Shown here piece after piece: positions 36,815-46,369 of a DNA stretch of 64,000 nucleotides. The DNA is from Helicobacter sp. MIT 05-5293. GTDB taxonomy: Bacteria; Campylobacterota; Campylobacteria; Campylobacterales; Helicobacteraceae. A model generated the notes under the pieces. That model saw only the letters and a program-made list of their open reading frames with translations. It was not told the DNA's origin and made no database searches. Made by a program: the position numbers and the translations under genes. Each line of letters opens with the position of its first letter. Position 1 is the stretch's first letter. The stretch lies in the NCBI RefSeq assembly GCF_000765665.2, contig NZ_JROZ02000003.1, positions 172,309 to 236,308 of the forward strand, written 5' to 3'.

Positions 36815-38359
36815 CTATTGAAGCAATCGAAGCACATTTTGTTGGACAGCATTAGCTTGTGCCATTGCAAAGTTACCACTTTGTGCCAAAATGTTGTGCT
36901 TAGAGAATGTAGCGGATTCTTCAGCGAAATCCACATCTCTGATTTGAGATTCTGCAGATTTGACATTGACTTGTGTAACAGAGACATTGTTGATTGTCGT
37001 AACAAGCTGAATCTGTGCAGAACCAATATCTGCGCGGAGTTTGTCAAGCTGAATCCGTGCAGATTCTGCCATATCCATAACGACCATCGCACCTCTAAGG
37101 CTTGTAACCCCAGCCCCGATACCATCAAAATGCAAGTTTGCTTGAGCGACATTGGGGTTAGCTCCGCAAGCTGATGCAATGTTTGCGTCCATTTCTCCAC
37201 GGACAGATCGGAGGTTGGCAGTATATTCTGCAATACCTTGTGCGGAATGGAATCCAATATGGCTAAAATTAACACCACTGACGATAATGTCTCTCGCATC
37301 TGTTCGTATGAGCGTTAAGCGTCCGATAATTGCATGTTCTGTGCCGGAGATTCCCGCGAAGTTTCCTCCACCAAAGACTTTTCCACTATCTCCTTCGGTT
37401 TGAATAGAGATAGCGCGTCCATCAAGGCTTCGGACATTAATACGCCCGGTGATGTCGGTATAAGCTTCACAACCTGTTCGTTCTTTGATAGAGTTAATCG
37501 CATTAATCAATCGTCCATCTGAATCATTTTTGCGCACATCATTGACATTACCAATTGTTACGCCGTTGATGACCAAGCCTTTGACCGTCCCAGAAAGCAC
37601 AGGCACATCGCCTGTCGCCATACAATTCCAAGATGCACGCACGCCGAGTGTGTCAGCATACTTATTGATAACTTCTGTTAAAACACCCAGTCCTGTGCCT
37701 GCTGATGTAGAAATTTTAACGGTTTCAATCTCAAAATCATGCTTACCATCAACTTGTCTGAACTTCAACATAACCTCGCTAAGATTCGAGGCTGCCCCAG
37801 AAGCAAGCATACCGATACCACCAAATGAGCTGCTTTCCATACGCACATGTCCGATTTTGTCCGAGCTTGTTGGTCCGATTGAGGCTTTAATAGTGGTATT
37901 AGAATACGCACCAATTTGAAATTCTTTATTAGAAAATGCACCAGAAAGCATTTGCTGACCATTATAACTTGTAGTATTTGCAATATTATCAAGCTCTTCT
38001 AATAAACGGATAATATCACTTTGCAATGCCTTTCTTGTTTCGTTACTTTGACCATCTTGAGCGGCTTGAATCGCCTTATTTTTAATAGTATCAAGAATCT
38101 TGATTTGTTCGTCCATTGCTTTATCAGCAATTTGTATCATACCGATTGCATCATTGGCATTTCTTACCGCTTGTCCCAAGCTTTCGCTTTGACTTCTCAA
38201 ACTATCTGCAATCGCCATACCTGAAGCGTCATCAGCCGCTTTATTTAATCTTAATCCAGAGCTAAGCTTTTCTAAAGAGCTATGCAAACTCCGATTATTC
38301 TGAACACCGATTGTGTGTGCAGAAAGGGCTGAAATGTTAGTGTTTATCCTAAAACTCAT
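36815..38359 (-). CDS. flaB: Minor flagellin B
   Basis: A 514-residue flagellin with [21 protein letters not shown] at the start and [26 protein letters not shown] at the end. The central region keeps the Helicobacter FlaB pattern, including [36 protein letters not shown] lies 7 bases before ATG 38359. FlaB forms the hook-proximal filament. Its expression in Helicobacter uses RpoN, and a matching site is at 38401-38416. maf follows in the same transcript; topA diverges. Confidence 0.96.
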   Translation of the reverse strand: MSFRINTNISALSAHTIGVQNNRSLHSSLEKLSSGLRLNKAADDASGMAIADSLRSQSESLGQAVRNANDAIGMIQIADKAMDEQIKILDTIKNKAIQAAQDGQSNETRKALQSDIIRLLEELDNIANTTSYNGQQMLSGAFSNKEFQIGAYSNTTIKASIGPTSSDKIGHVRMESSSFGGIGMLASGAASNLSEVMLKFRQVDGKHDFEIETVKISTSAGTGLGVLTEVINKYADTLGVRASWNCMATGDVPVLSGTVKGLVINGVTIGNVNDVRKNDSDGRLINAINSIKERTGCEAYTDITGRINVRSLDGRAISIQTEGDSGKVFGGGNFAGISGTEHAIIGRLTLIRTDARDIIVSGVNFSHIGFHSAQGIAEYTANLRSVRGEMDANIASACGANPNVAQANLHFDGIGAGVTSLRGAMVVMDMAESARIQLDKLRADIGSAQIQLVTTINNVSVTQVNVKSAESQIRDVDFAEESATFSKHNILAQSGNFAMAQANAVQQNVLRLLQ

Positions 38360-38373
38360 TTTGCATCCTTTGC

Positions 38374-38400
38374 TAAAACTTTTTTTATTAATGCCGATAA
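38374..38400 (+). promoter_or_regulatory. Sigma-28-like promoter facing topA
   Basis: TAAAACTT (38374-38381), 11 bases, then GCCGATAA (38393-38400), an exact FliA -10 with correct spacing. It points away from flaB towards topA and lies in the flaB leader. Whether it fires is unknown. Confidence 0.45.
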
Positions 38401-38416
38401 AGCAAAAGGCATTCCA
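38401..38416 (-). promoter_or_regulatory. Sigma-54 promoter of flaB
   Basis: The minus strand reads TGGAATGCCTTTTGCT: TGG and GC are separated by 10 bases, as in the -24/-12 RpoN consensus. It is about 45 bases before the flaB start, in agreement with RpoN control of Helicobacter flaB. Confidence 0.7.
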
Positions 38417-38507
38417 ATTTTTTTAAGTAGATTGTTACTAAATTTCAAGATTCTATGTTAGAATTGAGATCTTAAATGATTGATACCTTGTTTTATGGAA
38501 GAGCATT

Positions 38508-40724
38508 ATGAAAGATCTGATTATCGTTGAATCGCCCGCTAAAGCTAAAACGATTAAAAATTTTCTAGGAAATAAATATGAAGTTCTTGCTTCTAAGGGG
38601 CATATTAGAGATTTGCCTAAATACACTTTGGGTATAGAGATTAAAGATCATTCTTTTATCCCTCAATATGCAATTGATAAAGACCATAGTGAGATTGTTT
38701 CTAAAATCAAGTCTGCTAGTCAAAAGGCAAAAGTTACCTATATCGCAACCGATGAAGACAGAGAGGGTGAAGCGATTGGATTCCATATTACACAAGCTAT
38801 TGGCAAGTCTTATGAAGATTTTCCGCGCATTGTTTTTCATGAAATCACAAAAAGTGCGATTGACGAAGCACTACAGAATCCACGCTTGATTGATATGAGC
38901 AAGGTTAATGCACAGCAAGCTCGGCGGTTGCTTGATCGTATCGTAGGTTTTAAGCTTTCACAATTGATTTCTTCAAAGATTCAAAGAGGTTTGTCTGCTG
39001 GAAGAGTGCAAAGCGCGGCATTAAAGATTATAGTAGATAGAGAAAGAGAGATTCTTGCTTTTAAACCTACGATTTATTTTACGATTACTGCAGCTTTTGG
39101 TGAGCATTTAATAGAATCTGAATTGATTACTTATAAAAAGAAACTTGAAAAGCTTTCTTTGCAAGATTCTAATCAAGTCCAAGAGATACTCCAAGATATT
39201 CAGTCGCAACATTTTATCATTGCTCAAATCAGCAAAAAAAATAAAAAGATTCCCACTCCTCCGCCTTTTATGACTTCTACTTTACAACAAAGTGCCTCAA
39301 GTCAATTAGGATATTCTCCCTCACGCACAATGAGTCTTGCCCAAAGGCTTTATGAAGGTGTCGAAACAAATAATGGTATTATGGGGATTATCACTTATAT
39401 GCGGACAGATAGTCTCAATATCGCGAAAGAGGCTCAAAAGGCTGCATTACAAGTGATCGAAAAAATGTATGGAAAAGCATATATTCCTAGCAAACCTAAA
39501 GTGTATGCCAATAAATCTAAAGCCGCTCAAGAAGCGCACGAAGCGATACGACCGACAAATCTTGACTTCACGCCTCAAATCGCTCAAAGTTACCTTAAGC
39601 CAGACGAATACAAGCTTTACAAACTGATTTATTATCGTTTCCTTGCTTCACAGAGTCAAGATGCGCTCTTTGAAACGCAAAGTATTCTTTTTAGTGCTCC
39701 AAATAGTCCGCATAAGATCGAATTTAAAGCAAATGGGCGCAAGCTGATATTTGACGGATTCTATAAAATTATTGAAAATGATGATAAGGATAAATTATTG
39801 CCAGAATGCAAAGAGGGCGATGAAGTCGCTATCCAACAATTAGAATCTCATCAAAAATCTACTGAAGCTCCTGCGCGATACTCTGAAGCAAGTATTATTA
39901 AGACGATTGAAACATTGGGGATTGGGCGTCCTTCGACCTATGCTCCGACTATTGCATTGCTTGTCGCGCGGGATTATATTAAGATTGAGAAAAAGCAAAT
40001 TATCCCGCAAGAAAGTGCATTTAAGGTTACCGAAATGCTTGAGCAGCATTTTGATGAGATTGTGGATTCTCATTTTAGTGCAGCCTTAGAAGATAAGCTT
40101 GATGAAATTGCACAACAAAACGCACATTGGGAAGAGGTGTTGTGGGATTTTTATGAGCCTTTTATGCAAAAGATTGAGAAAGGTAAAAGTAATATCGCCT
40201 CGCAAAAAGTTGCCATTCCTACGGGTGAAATATGCCCAAAGTGTGGGAAGGAGCTTGTGCAACGAAATGGCAAATATGGTGAATTTATCGCGTGTAGCGG
40301 TTATCCTAAATGTAAATATATCAAGCCATCACCCCAATCTTTAGAATCTTCTTCTCAAGAAGGTGTGTGTGAAAAATGTGGTAAGCCAATGGTGAAAAAG
40401 TTTGGACGCAATGGTGAATTTATCGCGTGTAGCGGTTATCCGGATTGTAAAAATACTAAATCTCTCAAAGTCAAAGAGCCTAAAAGTGTGGAGGGAGTTG
40501 TATGCCCACAATGTGGCGGAGCAATCGTGCAAAGATTCAGTAAAAGAGGCGCGTTCTTTGGGTGCAGTAATTATCCGCGATGCAACTTTATCTCAAAATT
40601 TCAGCCTGTCAATCAAAAATGCCCGCAATGTGGAGAAATGATGTGCGAAAGAGATTATCGCAAAAAACACATTTACGAATGTCCTAAATGCAAATACCGC
40701 GAAGAAGTAGAAACTAAGGATTAA
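38508..40724 (+). CDS. topA: DNA topoisomerase I
   Basis: A 738-residue type IA topoisomerase. The Toprim domain begins LIIVESPAKAKTIKNFLG, with ATDEDREGEAIGFH. The catalytic Tyr is in IMGIITYMRTDSLN (about residue 300), and GIGRPSTYAPTIALL follows. Four C-terminal zinc-ribbon repeats begin CPKCGKELVQ, CEKCGKPMV, CPQCGGAIVQ and CPQCGEMMCE. It relaxes negative supercoils. It diverges from flaB as HP0116 does from HP0115. Supercoiling controls flagellar genes in Helicobacter, so the shared intergenic region is of interest. Confidence 0.96.
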   Translation: MKDLIIVESPAKAKTIKNFLGNKYEVLASKGHIRDLPKYTLGIEIKDHSFIPQYAIDKDHSEIVSKIKSASQKAKVTYIATDEDREGEAIGFHITQAIGKSYEDFPRIVFHEITKSAIDEALQNPRLIDMSKVNAQQARRLLDRIVGFKLSQLISSKIQRGLSAGRVQSAALKIIVDREREILAFKPTIYFTITAAFGEHLIESELITYKKKLEKLSLQDSNQVQEILQDIQSQHFIIAQISKKNKKIPTPPPFMTSTLQQSASSQLGYSPSRTMSLAQRLYEGVETNNGIMGIITYMRTDSLNIAKEAQKAALQVIEKMYGKAYIPSKPKVYANKSKAAQEAHEAIRPTNLDFTPQIAQSYLKPDEYKLYKLIYYRFLASQSQDALFETQSILFSAPNSPHKIEFKANGRKLIFDGFYKIIENDDKDKLLPECKEGDEVAIQQLESHQKSTEAPARYSEASIIKTIETLGIGRPSTYAPTIALLVARDYIKIEKKQIIPQESAFKVTEMLEQHFDEIVDSHFSAALEDKLDEIAQQNAHWEEVLWDFYEPFMQKIEKGKSNIASQKVAIPTGEICPKCGKELVQRNGKYGEFIACSGYPKCKYIKPSPQSLESSSQEGVCEKCGKPMVKKFGRNGEFIACSGYPDCKNTKSLKVKEPKSVEGVVCPQCGGAIVQRFSKRGAFFGCSNYPRCNFISKFQPVNQKCPQCGEMMCERDYRKKHIYECPKCKYREEVETKD

Positions 40725-40798
40725 GATTCTCGTATCAAACTTAGGGTAAAAGTTTATAAAATTCTGCTCAAAAGCCCAAAATATGCAGTTATAGAGTT

Positions 40799-41743
40799 TT
40801 ATCGGTTAATTTCTCCAAACCATTGTAGAATCTCGCCTTTATTATTAATCTCTACTTCTAAGTCTTTGTATTTGTCATGGATTCTTGGTTGTAAAATGTC
40901 ATAAAGGTATCGTTTGCCCTTGGGAGTGATTGTCGCCCAAATATTGTATTGCGACCAGTATTTAGGTGTATCCCAAGAAGTCGGAGAATACATCGTGCTA
41001 TATCCTTTGTAGCAAGCTACTTCTTTGCCCTCTTCATCAATGTAGGTCCCACGAGGGCAGTCTTTTTCTGTATATTCTTTATCCTCATAAATGAAAATAT
41101 CATCTTCCCACCCTTTTGCGTATGCTTCTTTGTAGAGAAAATGATCCCGAAAATAAATCCACGCTTGATATTTGTCTTCCTTGTAGTAAGATAAGTTTGT
41201 CGGGTAGTCGCGTCTCTTGTAATCATCGTCCCAATCGCAGCCAAAGTCTATATATCCTGCGAGGAAAAGCTGCCCCATAGCATTAAAGTATTCTTTGATG
41301 TAAGTGGGCTTGGAAGAATCTAGAGAGAGATTTTCATCACATTTATCAATCATAATCTCTGTTGTTATTATAATCTCATCAGTTTCGGTTTTTACCGCCC
41401 AAATCCTACACAATATAATACATTTAAATAACTCTAAAATATCCTCTTTTGTGATATGGGGGATTTGTAAAAACATCAGCAAATCAATATCGTCATAATG
41501 GTATTTGGTATAGCCCAAACGCATAACAAAATCTTCTACAAATTCATCTGCATCATCATAAAAAAACTTATAAGATGGTTTCCCATTTTTTTCACGAAGT
41601 GTGGTAAATTTACATTTTTTGCGTGCTATTAGCTTGTAAATTATACGCCTTTTATAGAATCTGATTGTTTGTGTGAGTCGTCTTATCATATATAGCATAG
41701 ATTTCCAATATTGTTGGATTTTTGACTTAAAATTAAGAGGCAA
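40799..41743 (-). CDS. Hypothetical protein, Tyr/Asp/Lys-rich
   Basis: A 314-residue protein I do not recognise. The N-terminal 45 residues are basic and aromatic (RRLTQTIRFYKRRIIYKLIARKK). The rest is unusually rich in Tyr, Asp, Trp and Lys, with DYPTNLSYYKEDKYQAW and a segment GTYIDEEGKEVACYKGYS. LLMFLQIPHITKEDILELFKC and ITPKGKRYLYDI look like winged-helix pieces, but this is weak. The start could also be one of the Met residues near 17-20. It stands alone between topA and hydE on the opposite strand, and its composition differs from its neighbours, so transfer is possible. Confidence 0.5.
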   Translation of the reverse strand: MPLNFKSKIQQYWKSMLYMIRRLTQTIRFYKRRIIYKLIARKKCKFTTLREKNGKPSYKFFYDDADEFVEDFVMRLGYTKYHYDDIDLLMFLQIPHITKEDILELFKCIILCRIWAVKTETDEIIITTEIMIDKCDENLSLDSSKPTYIKEYFNAMGQLFLAGYIDFGCDWDDDYKRRDYPTNLSYYKEDKYQAWIYFRDHFLYKEAYAKGWEDDIFIYEDKEYTEKDCPRGTYIDEEGKEVACYKGYSTMYSPTSWDTPKYWSQYNIWATITPKGKRYLYDILQPRIHDKYKDLEVEINNKGEILQWFGEINR

Positions 41744-41901
41744 TTATACTCTTTTTTTGATTTTAGAATCTGTCAATCGTGGTTATTTTAATGTTGTGCT
41801 AGGATTGAATATCACGAGAAGTCAGAATCTGCATAAAGTAATTAACGCCATTTTTAGAAATTATCAGATACAATGAAATATTTTCTTTTTTGGATTGCCT
41901 T

Positions 41902-43569
41902 ATGGATAAGATGCTTATTTTAGAAAAACTCTCTACTCATCTCAAATCACTTCAAAAATATCCTCTTCGCGTGATTACGCATGATACTAACCAAGAGTGG
42001 GTTGCTCAAATTTGCACTTTGATTGGAATCCCTAAAGAGGGCGTAGAAATATGCAAAGAGATTCTCTTGCGCAAGCCACCTATGAAGCTCGTTTGGCTGC
42101 ATATGGCAGAATGCACAGGTTGCAGTGAAAGTTTATTGCGACTTGATAAACCCGGGATAGATTCTCTAATCTTTGAATATATGAGCCTTGATTATCATGA
42201 AACGATTATGGGTGCTTGTGGTTTTGGAGCAAAAAAATCTCTCCAAGATGCTTGCAAAGAGGATTTTATTTTGGTGATTGAAGGAGGCGTATCTTTAGGC
42301 AAAGATGCGTATTTTATGACTTCTGGAGCGGATAGTGTTACGGGTGAAACAGAATGCAAACATATTGCACAAAAAGCCCAAGCAATTTTTGCTGTGGGGA
42401 CTTGTTCGAGTTTTGGCGGAGTGCAAGCAGCTTTTCCAAATCCTACTCGTTCAGTGGGTATTAAAGAATTTCTTTCAAAGCCTGTCGTTAATATCCCGGG
42501 TTGCCCACCGAGTGAAGCAAACATTATAGGGAGTATTTTTTACTATATCCTTTTACAAGAGATTCCGCCACTAGATAGGCTCAATCGTCCATTGTGGAGC
42601 TATGGTAAGAATCTACACGATATGTGCGAACGCAAGGCAAAATTTGAATCCGGTGATTTTGCCCAAAGCTTTGACGATCCGAATCTAGAAAATGCGTATT
42701 GTCTTTATAAAGTTGGCTGCAAAGGACCTTATGTTTTTAATAATTGCCCTAAAATCAAGTTTAATGCTAAGACGAGCTGGCCTGTCCGTGCAGGGCATGG
42801 CTGTATCGCTTGTAGTGAGCCGTATTTTTGGGATAGTTTTGGACGCATAGAAGAGCCTTTGAATAATGCTAAAGCTTATATTAAAGAGCTTCCAACCCTC
42901 CAAACTCTTCGCCGTATTGATAAGCTTGATGATCAGCCAATGGCGCAGACATTATGCCTTGAGCTTTGTTACGATGCTCCGACAAAAATTTATACCCAAG
43001 ATTCTTGTAAGCAATTTTTGAATCTGCAGTTTGAATCCAATCTTTCTACTTTACTCACGCAAATTGCAAGCAAAAATAAACTCGGTGCAAAACTCATTAA
43101 AAATTATGAGCAATATCTTCAATCTCATCAGATGAGCATTGCAGATTCTCACTCACGCATTAGCCACAATTTTAGCGATATTTTTGTTGTGGTGAATGCG
43201 ATGTTTGGCGGTAAGATTTCTTGGACACAAGAGTGTAAAGAACAATTTTTGCAGTATGCGCAAAATTATCTTTTCCCCCATGTCAGTCAGCTAGATTTTA
43301 AGGTCATTCATACAGATGCGGATACAATGGGCATTGAGATTGAACGATCCTTGCGTTTGCCATTATGCTACCTTTTAGGAGGATTAGAAATCGAGGGTAT
43401 GGCTTATAGTGTGGTAAGCTCAATGTGTGAGATTCTATCACGCGCACTTGTTGAGGTGTGCCAACAAGAGAATCTTAAGCGTGTTGCATTCAAAGGGGAT
43501 TTGATGGAAAATCTTTTAATACAAGATCGTTTCGTTGCTTATCTTCCTCAATGGCTTGAAGTCGTGTAG
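41902..43569 (+). CDS. hydE: NiFe-hydrogenase small-subunit-like protein HydE
   Basis: ATG 41902 is preferred to the TTG at 41890. The product is about 555 residues. Residues 45-310 match the NiFe hydrogenase small subunit: HMAECTGCSESLLR, GTCSSFGG, NIPGCPPSEANI, GCKGPYVFNNCP and GHGCIACSEPYFWD keep all cluster cysteines. There is no Tat signal. The C-terminal 230 residues are HydE-specific. In H. pylori, HydE (HP0635; HydA2 in Campylobacter) is needed for hydrogenase activity, and its gene closes hydABCDE. Here no hydABCD is adjacent. It may assist Fe-S or subunit assembly; this is not proved. Confidence 0.8.
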   Translation: MDKMLILEKLSTHLKSLQKYPLRVITHDTNQEWVAQICTLIGIPKEGVEICKEILLRKPPMKLVWLHMAECTGCSESLLRLDKPGIDSLIFEYMSLDYHETIMGACGFGAKKSLQDACKEDFILVIEGGVSLGKDAYFMTSGADSVTGETECKHIAQKAQAIFAVGTCSSFGGVQAAFPNPTRSVGIKEFLSKPVVNIPGCPPSEANIIGSIFYYILLQEIPPLDRLNRPLWSYGKNLHDMCERKAKFESGDFAQSFDDPNLENAYCLYKVGCKGPYVFNNCPKIKFNAKTSWPVRAGHGCIACSEPYFWDSFGRIEEPLNNAKAYIKELPTLQTLRRIDKLDDQPMAQTLCLELCYDAPTKIYTQDSCKQFLNLQFESNLSTLLTQIASKNKLGAKLIKNYEQYLQSHQMSIADSHSRISHNFSDIFVVVNAMFGGKISWTQECKEQFLQYAQNYLFPHVSQLDFKVIHTDADTMGIEIERSLRLPLCYLLGGLEIEGMAYSVVSSMCEILSRALVEVCQQENLKRVAFKGDLMENLLIQDRFVAYLPQWLEVV

Positions 43570-43595
43570 TTTGGTAAGGTTTAGAATCTAGCTTG

Positions 43596-44087
43596 TTAAA
43601 TCCCTAAATCCACATTTAAGAATCTCAAACCCCATAATATCAATAAACTCACAATCCCTGCAAGCACACCTGCGAGCGCATCATCACCAACGACACCTAG
43701 TCCGCCTTTGACTTCTCTGTCAATTCTACCGACAAAAGAAGGTTTCCAAATATCAAAGATTCTGAAAAAAACAAACGCGCATAAAATATTGAAAATCCCC
43801 CAACCTGCAAAAGCCATTGCCAACCATACGCCTACAAGTTCATCAATTACGATACTTTTGTCATCGTGCGTATGCGTGAGATTCTCATAAATATCAATGT
43901 GTTTAATCGCTAAAAGCCCTATGAAAATAGCAAGTAAAAATAATGTCTCTTGTGAAAAATACAGAATCGGCAATCCCAAAATAACGCTTACAATAGTTCC
44001 AGCAGTTCCGGGAGCTTTGGGAGAATACCCACTATAAAGCACGCTTAAAAACAGGTGCTTAATCAAGTCTTGCTTATTGTTGGACAT
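43596..44087 (-). CDS. pgpA: Phosphatidylglycerophosphatase A
   Basis: A 163-residue inner-membrane protein with three to four helices and the PgpA motifs SPKAPGTAGTIVSVILG, IVIDELVGVWLAM and FRIFDIWKPSFVGRIDREVKGGLGVVGDDALAG. It dephosphorylates phosphatidylglycerol phosphate to phosphatidylglycerol. The start overlaps the response-regulator gene upstream by 14 bases, so it belongs to the ispDF-regulator-pgpA run. Confidence 0.92.
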   Translation of the reverse strand: MSNNKQDLIKHLFLSVLYSGYSPKAPGTAGTIVSVILGLPILYFSQETLFLLAIFIGLLAIKHIDIYENLTHTHDDKSIVIDELVGVWLAMAFAGWGIFNILCAFVFFRIFDIWKPSFVGRIDREVKGGLGVVGDDALAGVLAGIVSLLILWGLRFLNVDLGI

Positions 44088-44979
44088 TTTTATTCTTACG
44101 GATAATGCCGTATTTTTTACGCTTTTCCCATAGACTTTTGCGACTCATACCGAGTTTTTTGGCAAGCTCTATATCGGGATAACGGCTTTCAAATTTCGTA
44201 ATGATGATTTTTTCATAATCTTTGACAGAGAGAATCTCGCCGCTAAGCTCCACGATATTGCTTGTTTGTTGAGAAATGTCAATGACTTGAGGGAATGCAA
44301 TTTTTTCAGTAGAGACAATAGAAACAATTACATTGCATTTGAGGGCTGCTTCTAAAAAATCTTTACGATCACTCTTTTTTAGCTCTTCAAGATTGGTAAT
44401 GTAGAAGATTTCATTTTTCTTTGGTGGGTTTTTAAAAATGCTTTTCCATGATTCTTCTTTGAGGGAAAAAAACGAAAATTGGATATGTTTCTCGCGAGCA
44501 TATTTCATCGCATAAATATCTGCGCCTCGTTGAGAATTTGTTTTGATAACAAAGGGAGGATTGTATAAGAAAGGTTCGGGAGTGCCAAGCTCTTTTTCAA
44601 TAAAATTAAAATAGCTCCGATAAAATTTAATCTCTTCGTTGATTTCGCGATAAGCTTTGTAATGCGTGATTTTGCGAATGAGCTCATCAACGATAAAAGG
44701 TTTGACAATGTAATCTGTTACGCCATTTTTGAGAGGTTTAATGACGGTGTCATCATTGATATAAGCAATCATTAAAATAATAATCGCGTTTGGGTATTGT
44801 TTGCTTAGTTCGATATAGCCTTCATTAATCGTCCCAAAGGACGCCAGAATCACATCATAGCGATCTTTTTGTGCTTCTTTGAGGGAATGAGCAATCACAC
44901 ATTCAAGCCCTAAATCACTTAGTTTATTAGAAATGCTTTGAGCTAGATAAATTTCATTTTCGATAATTAATACTTTCAT
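44074..44979 (-). CDS. Atypical orphan response regulator, HP1021-like
   Basis: The start is placed at ATG 44979 (MKVLIIENEIYLAQS), with AAAGGTG before it; 48 further codons upstream are in frame but look untranslated. The product is 301 residues. The receiver-like domain lacks the phospho-acceptor Asp: the beta-3 end reads VILASFGTINEG. The conserved Lys in YIVKPF is kept. The C-terminal helix-turn-helix is YPDIELAKKLGMSRKSLWEKRKKYGI. H. pylori HP1021, also beside ispDF (HP1020), is a phosphorylation-independent regulator acting on oriC, redox response and metabolism. No histidine kinase is adjacent. Confidence 0.85.
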   Translation of the reverse strand: MKVLIIENEIYLAQSISNKLSDLGLECVIAHSLKEAQKDRYDVILASFGTINEGYIELSKQYPNAIIILMIAYINDDTVIKPLKNGVTDYIVKPFIVDELIRKITHYKAYREINEEIKFYRSYFNFIEKELGTPEPFLYNPPFVIKTNSQRGADIYAMKYAREKHIQFSFFSLKEESWKSIFKNPPKKNEIFYITNLEELKKSDRKDFLEAALKCNVIVSIVSTEKIAFPQVIDISQQTSNIVELSGEILSVKDYEKIIITKFESRYPDIELAKKLGMSRKSLWEKRKKYGIIRKNKNVQQ

Positions 44980-45040
44980 TGTGTTTTCACCTTTTTGATA
45001 GAATCTCTTATACCATTCACAAAAAACCTCCTTGACAAAA

Positions 45041-46183
45041 TCATTCTTGAAATCTCCAATCAATATATCGCATACTGACATTAGCTTGCACACACACGCC
45101 TTCTTTGCGTCCAATAAAGCCAAGATTCTCTGTTGTCGTAGCTTTGATATTGACGCAGGATTTTTTAATCCCTAAAGTTTTAGCGATGCACTCTTGCATC
45201 ATTATTTTATAGGGTGTGATTTTGGGCGTTTGAGCAAGTATAGTTATATCTGTATTAATAATCTCATATCCCACACTTTGGGCAAAATTATAAATCTTTT
45301 GGAGCATTTTTTTAGAATCTGCATTGCGATTAGCATCATCTGTATCAGGAAACCACTCTCCAATATCACCTGCTCCGATTGCTCCCAAAATCGCATCACT
45401 TAAAGCATGTAAAGCGACATCGCCATCACTATGAGCTTTGAAGCCAAGAGGAGAATCTATCTTGACACCTCCTAGCTTCATTATTTTCCCTTCTTCAAAA
45501 GCGTGAATATCAATGCCATTACCGACAAAAATTTTTGCACAAGGGGGATTTAAACGCTTTTGGTGTTGCCATATATCTGTTCTGTGAGTGAGTTTATTCA
45601 TTCGTTCGTTGCCTTGCACGAATACGATTTTTTTACCCAAATGGTGCAAAGCAGAACTTTCATCGCTAAAATCTTTATCAACGCTAAGAGATTCTCTTAA
45701 GTCTTTTACTCTGCTAAGTTGCGGGGTTTGGATAAGTTTTAAAGATTCTCTTTGGAGATATGATCCTTCATAAAAAGTCGTGTCTGCTACTTTCATATAA
45801 GGCACGACACAAGACACATCATCATCAATAGATTCTAACATCGTTTTGACGACTGCTATATCAGTATCCCACCTTGCCACATCACTGACTAAGACAAAAG
45901 GTGTTTGGATATGTTGAAGAGCATTTTTCAATGATTGGCAACGCGTTTGACCACCTTTAATAATAGGATATTCACTGATTTTTTGCATATAAGAAAAATC
46001 TTCAGGTGAAGCGGTGATAAAGGTATTTTTGAAAGGCAAAGCAGTTGCGAGTTTGCGTGTGGCAAAAAGCCATAAAGGATCATCGCCGATGCGCAACCAT
46101 TGTTTTTTGACAGGATATGCTTCACAAAATCTTGTAGAGTTTCCTGCTGCCATCATTACTAACGATACATCATCTAAAGTCAA
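45041..46183 (-). CDS. ispDF: Bifunctional IspD/IspF (MEP pathway)
   Basis: A 380-residue fusion. Residues 1-215 are the IspD cytidylyltransferase ([33 protein letters not shown]). Residues 220-380 are the IspF cyclodiphosphate synthase ([57 protein letters not shown]). IspD makes CDP-ME and IspF makes MEcPP for isoprenoids. Epsilonproteobacteria normally carry this fusion. It is transcribed with the regulator and pgpA and diverges from thiC. Confidence 0.94.
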   Translation of the reverse strand: MTLDDVSLVMMAAGNSTRFCEAYPVKKQWLRIGDDPLWLFATRKLATALPFKNTFITASPEDFSYMQKISEYPIIKGGQTRCQSLKNALQHIQTPFVLVSDVARWDTDIAVVKTMLESIDDDVSCVVPYMKVADTTFYEGSYLQRESLKLIQTPQLSRVKDLRESLSVDKDFSDESSALHHLGKKIVFVQGNERMNKLTHRTDIWQHQKRLNPPCAKIFVGNGIDIHAFEEGKIMKLGGVKIDSPLGFKAHSDGDVALHALSDAILGAIGAGDIGEWFPDTDDANRNADSKKMLQKIYNFAQSVGYEIINTDITILAQTPKITPYKIMMQECIAKTLGIKKSCVNIKATTTENLGFIGRKEGVCVQANVSMRYIDWRFQE

Positions 46184-46369
46184 ATCTTTTTCCTGTGTTT
46201 ATGTTTAAAAAAATTTTTTAATTGCGTTATTTTAGCACAAAAAATCAAAATTTTAGCTAAAATTGTTACCTATATACTCATTATTTAACTTTTTCTTAAA
46301 TAAATTGAGGTATATTTTGCTATTTTTGATAGTTTTAGTGCGTAAGAAATAAAATCAATAAGGAAAAAA

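Noticed and set aside
37152..37919. Plus-strand frames across flaB
   Set aside because: They are antisense to an intact flagellin with typical FlaB sequence throughout.
44980..45123. 48-codon N-terminal extension of the HP1021-like regulator
   Set aside because: It overlaps the end of ispDF and has no similarity to receiver domains, which begin at MKVLIIEN; a ribosome site precedes ATG 44979.
46184..46369. Possible TPP riboswitch upstream of thiC
   Set aside because: The 186-base gap lacks the CTGAGA-type conserved core and paired arms; it is only AT-rich promoter-like sequence shared with divergent ispDF.
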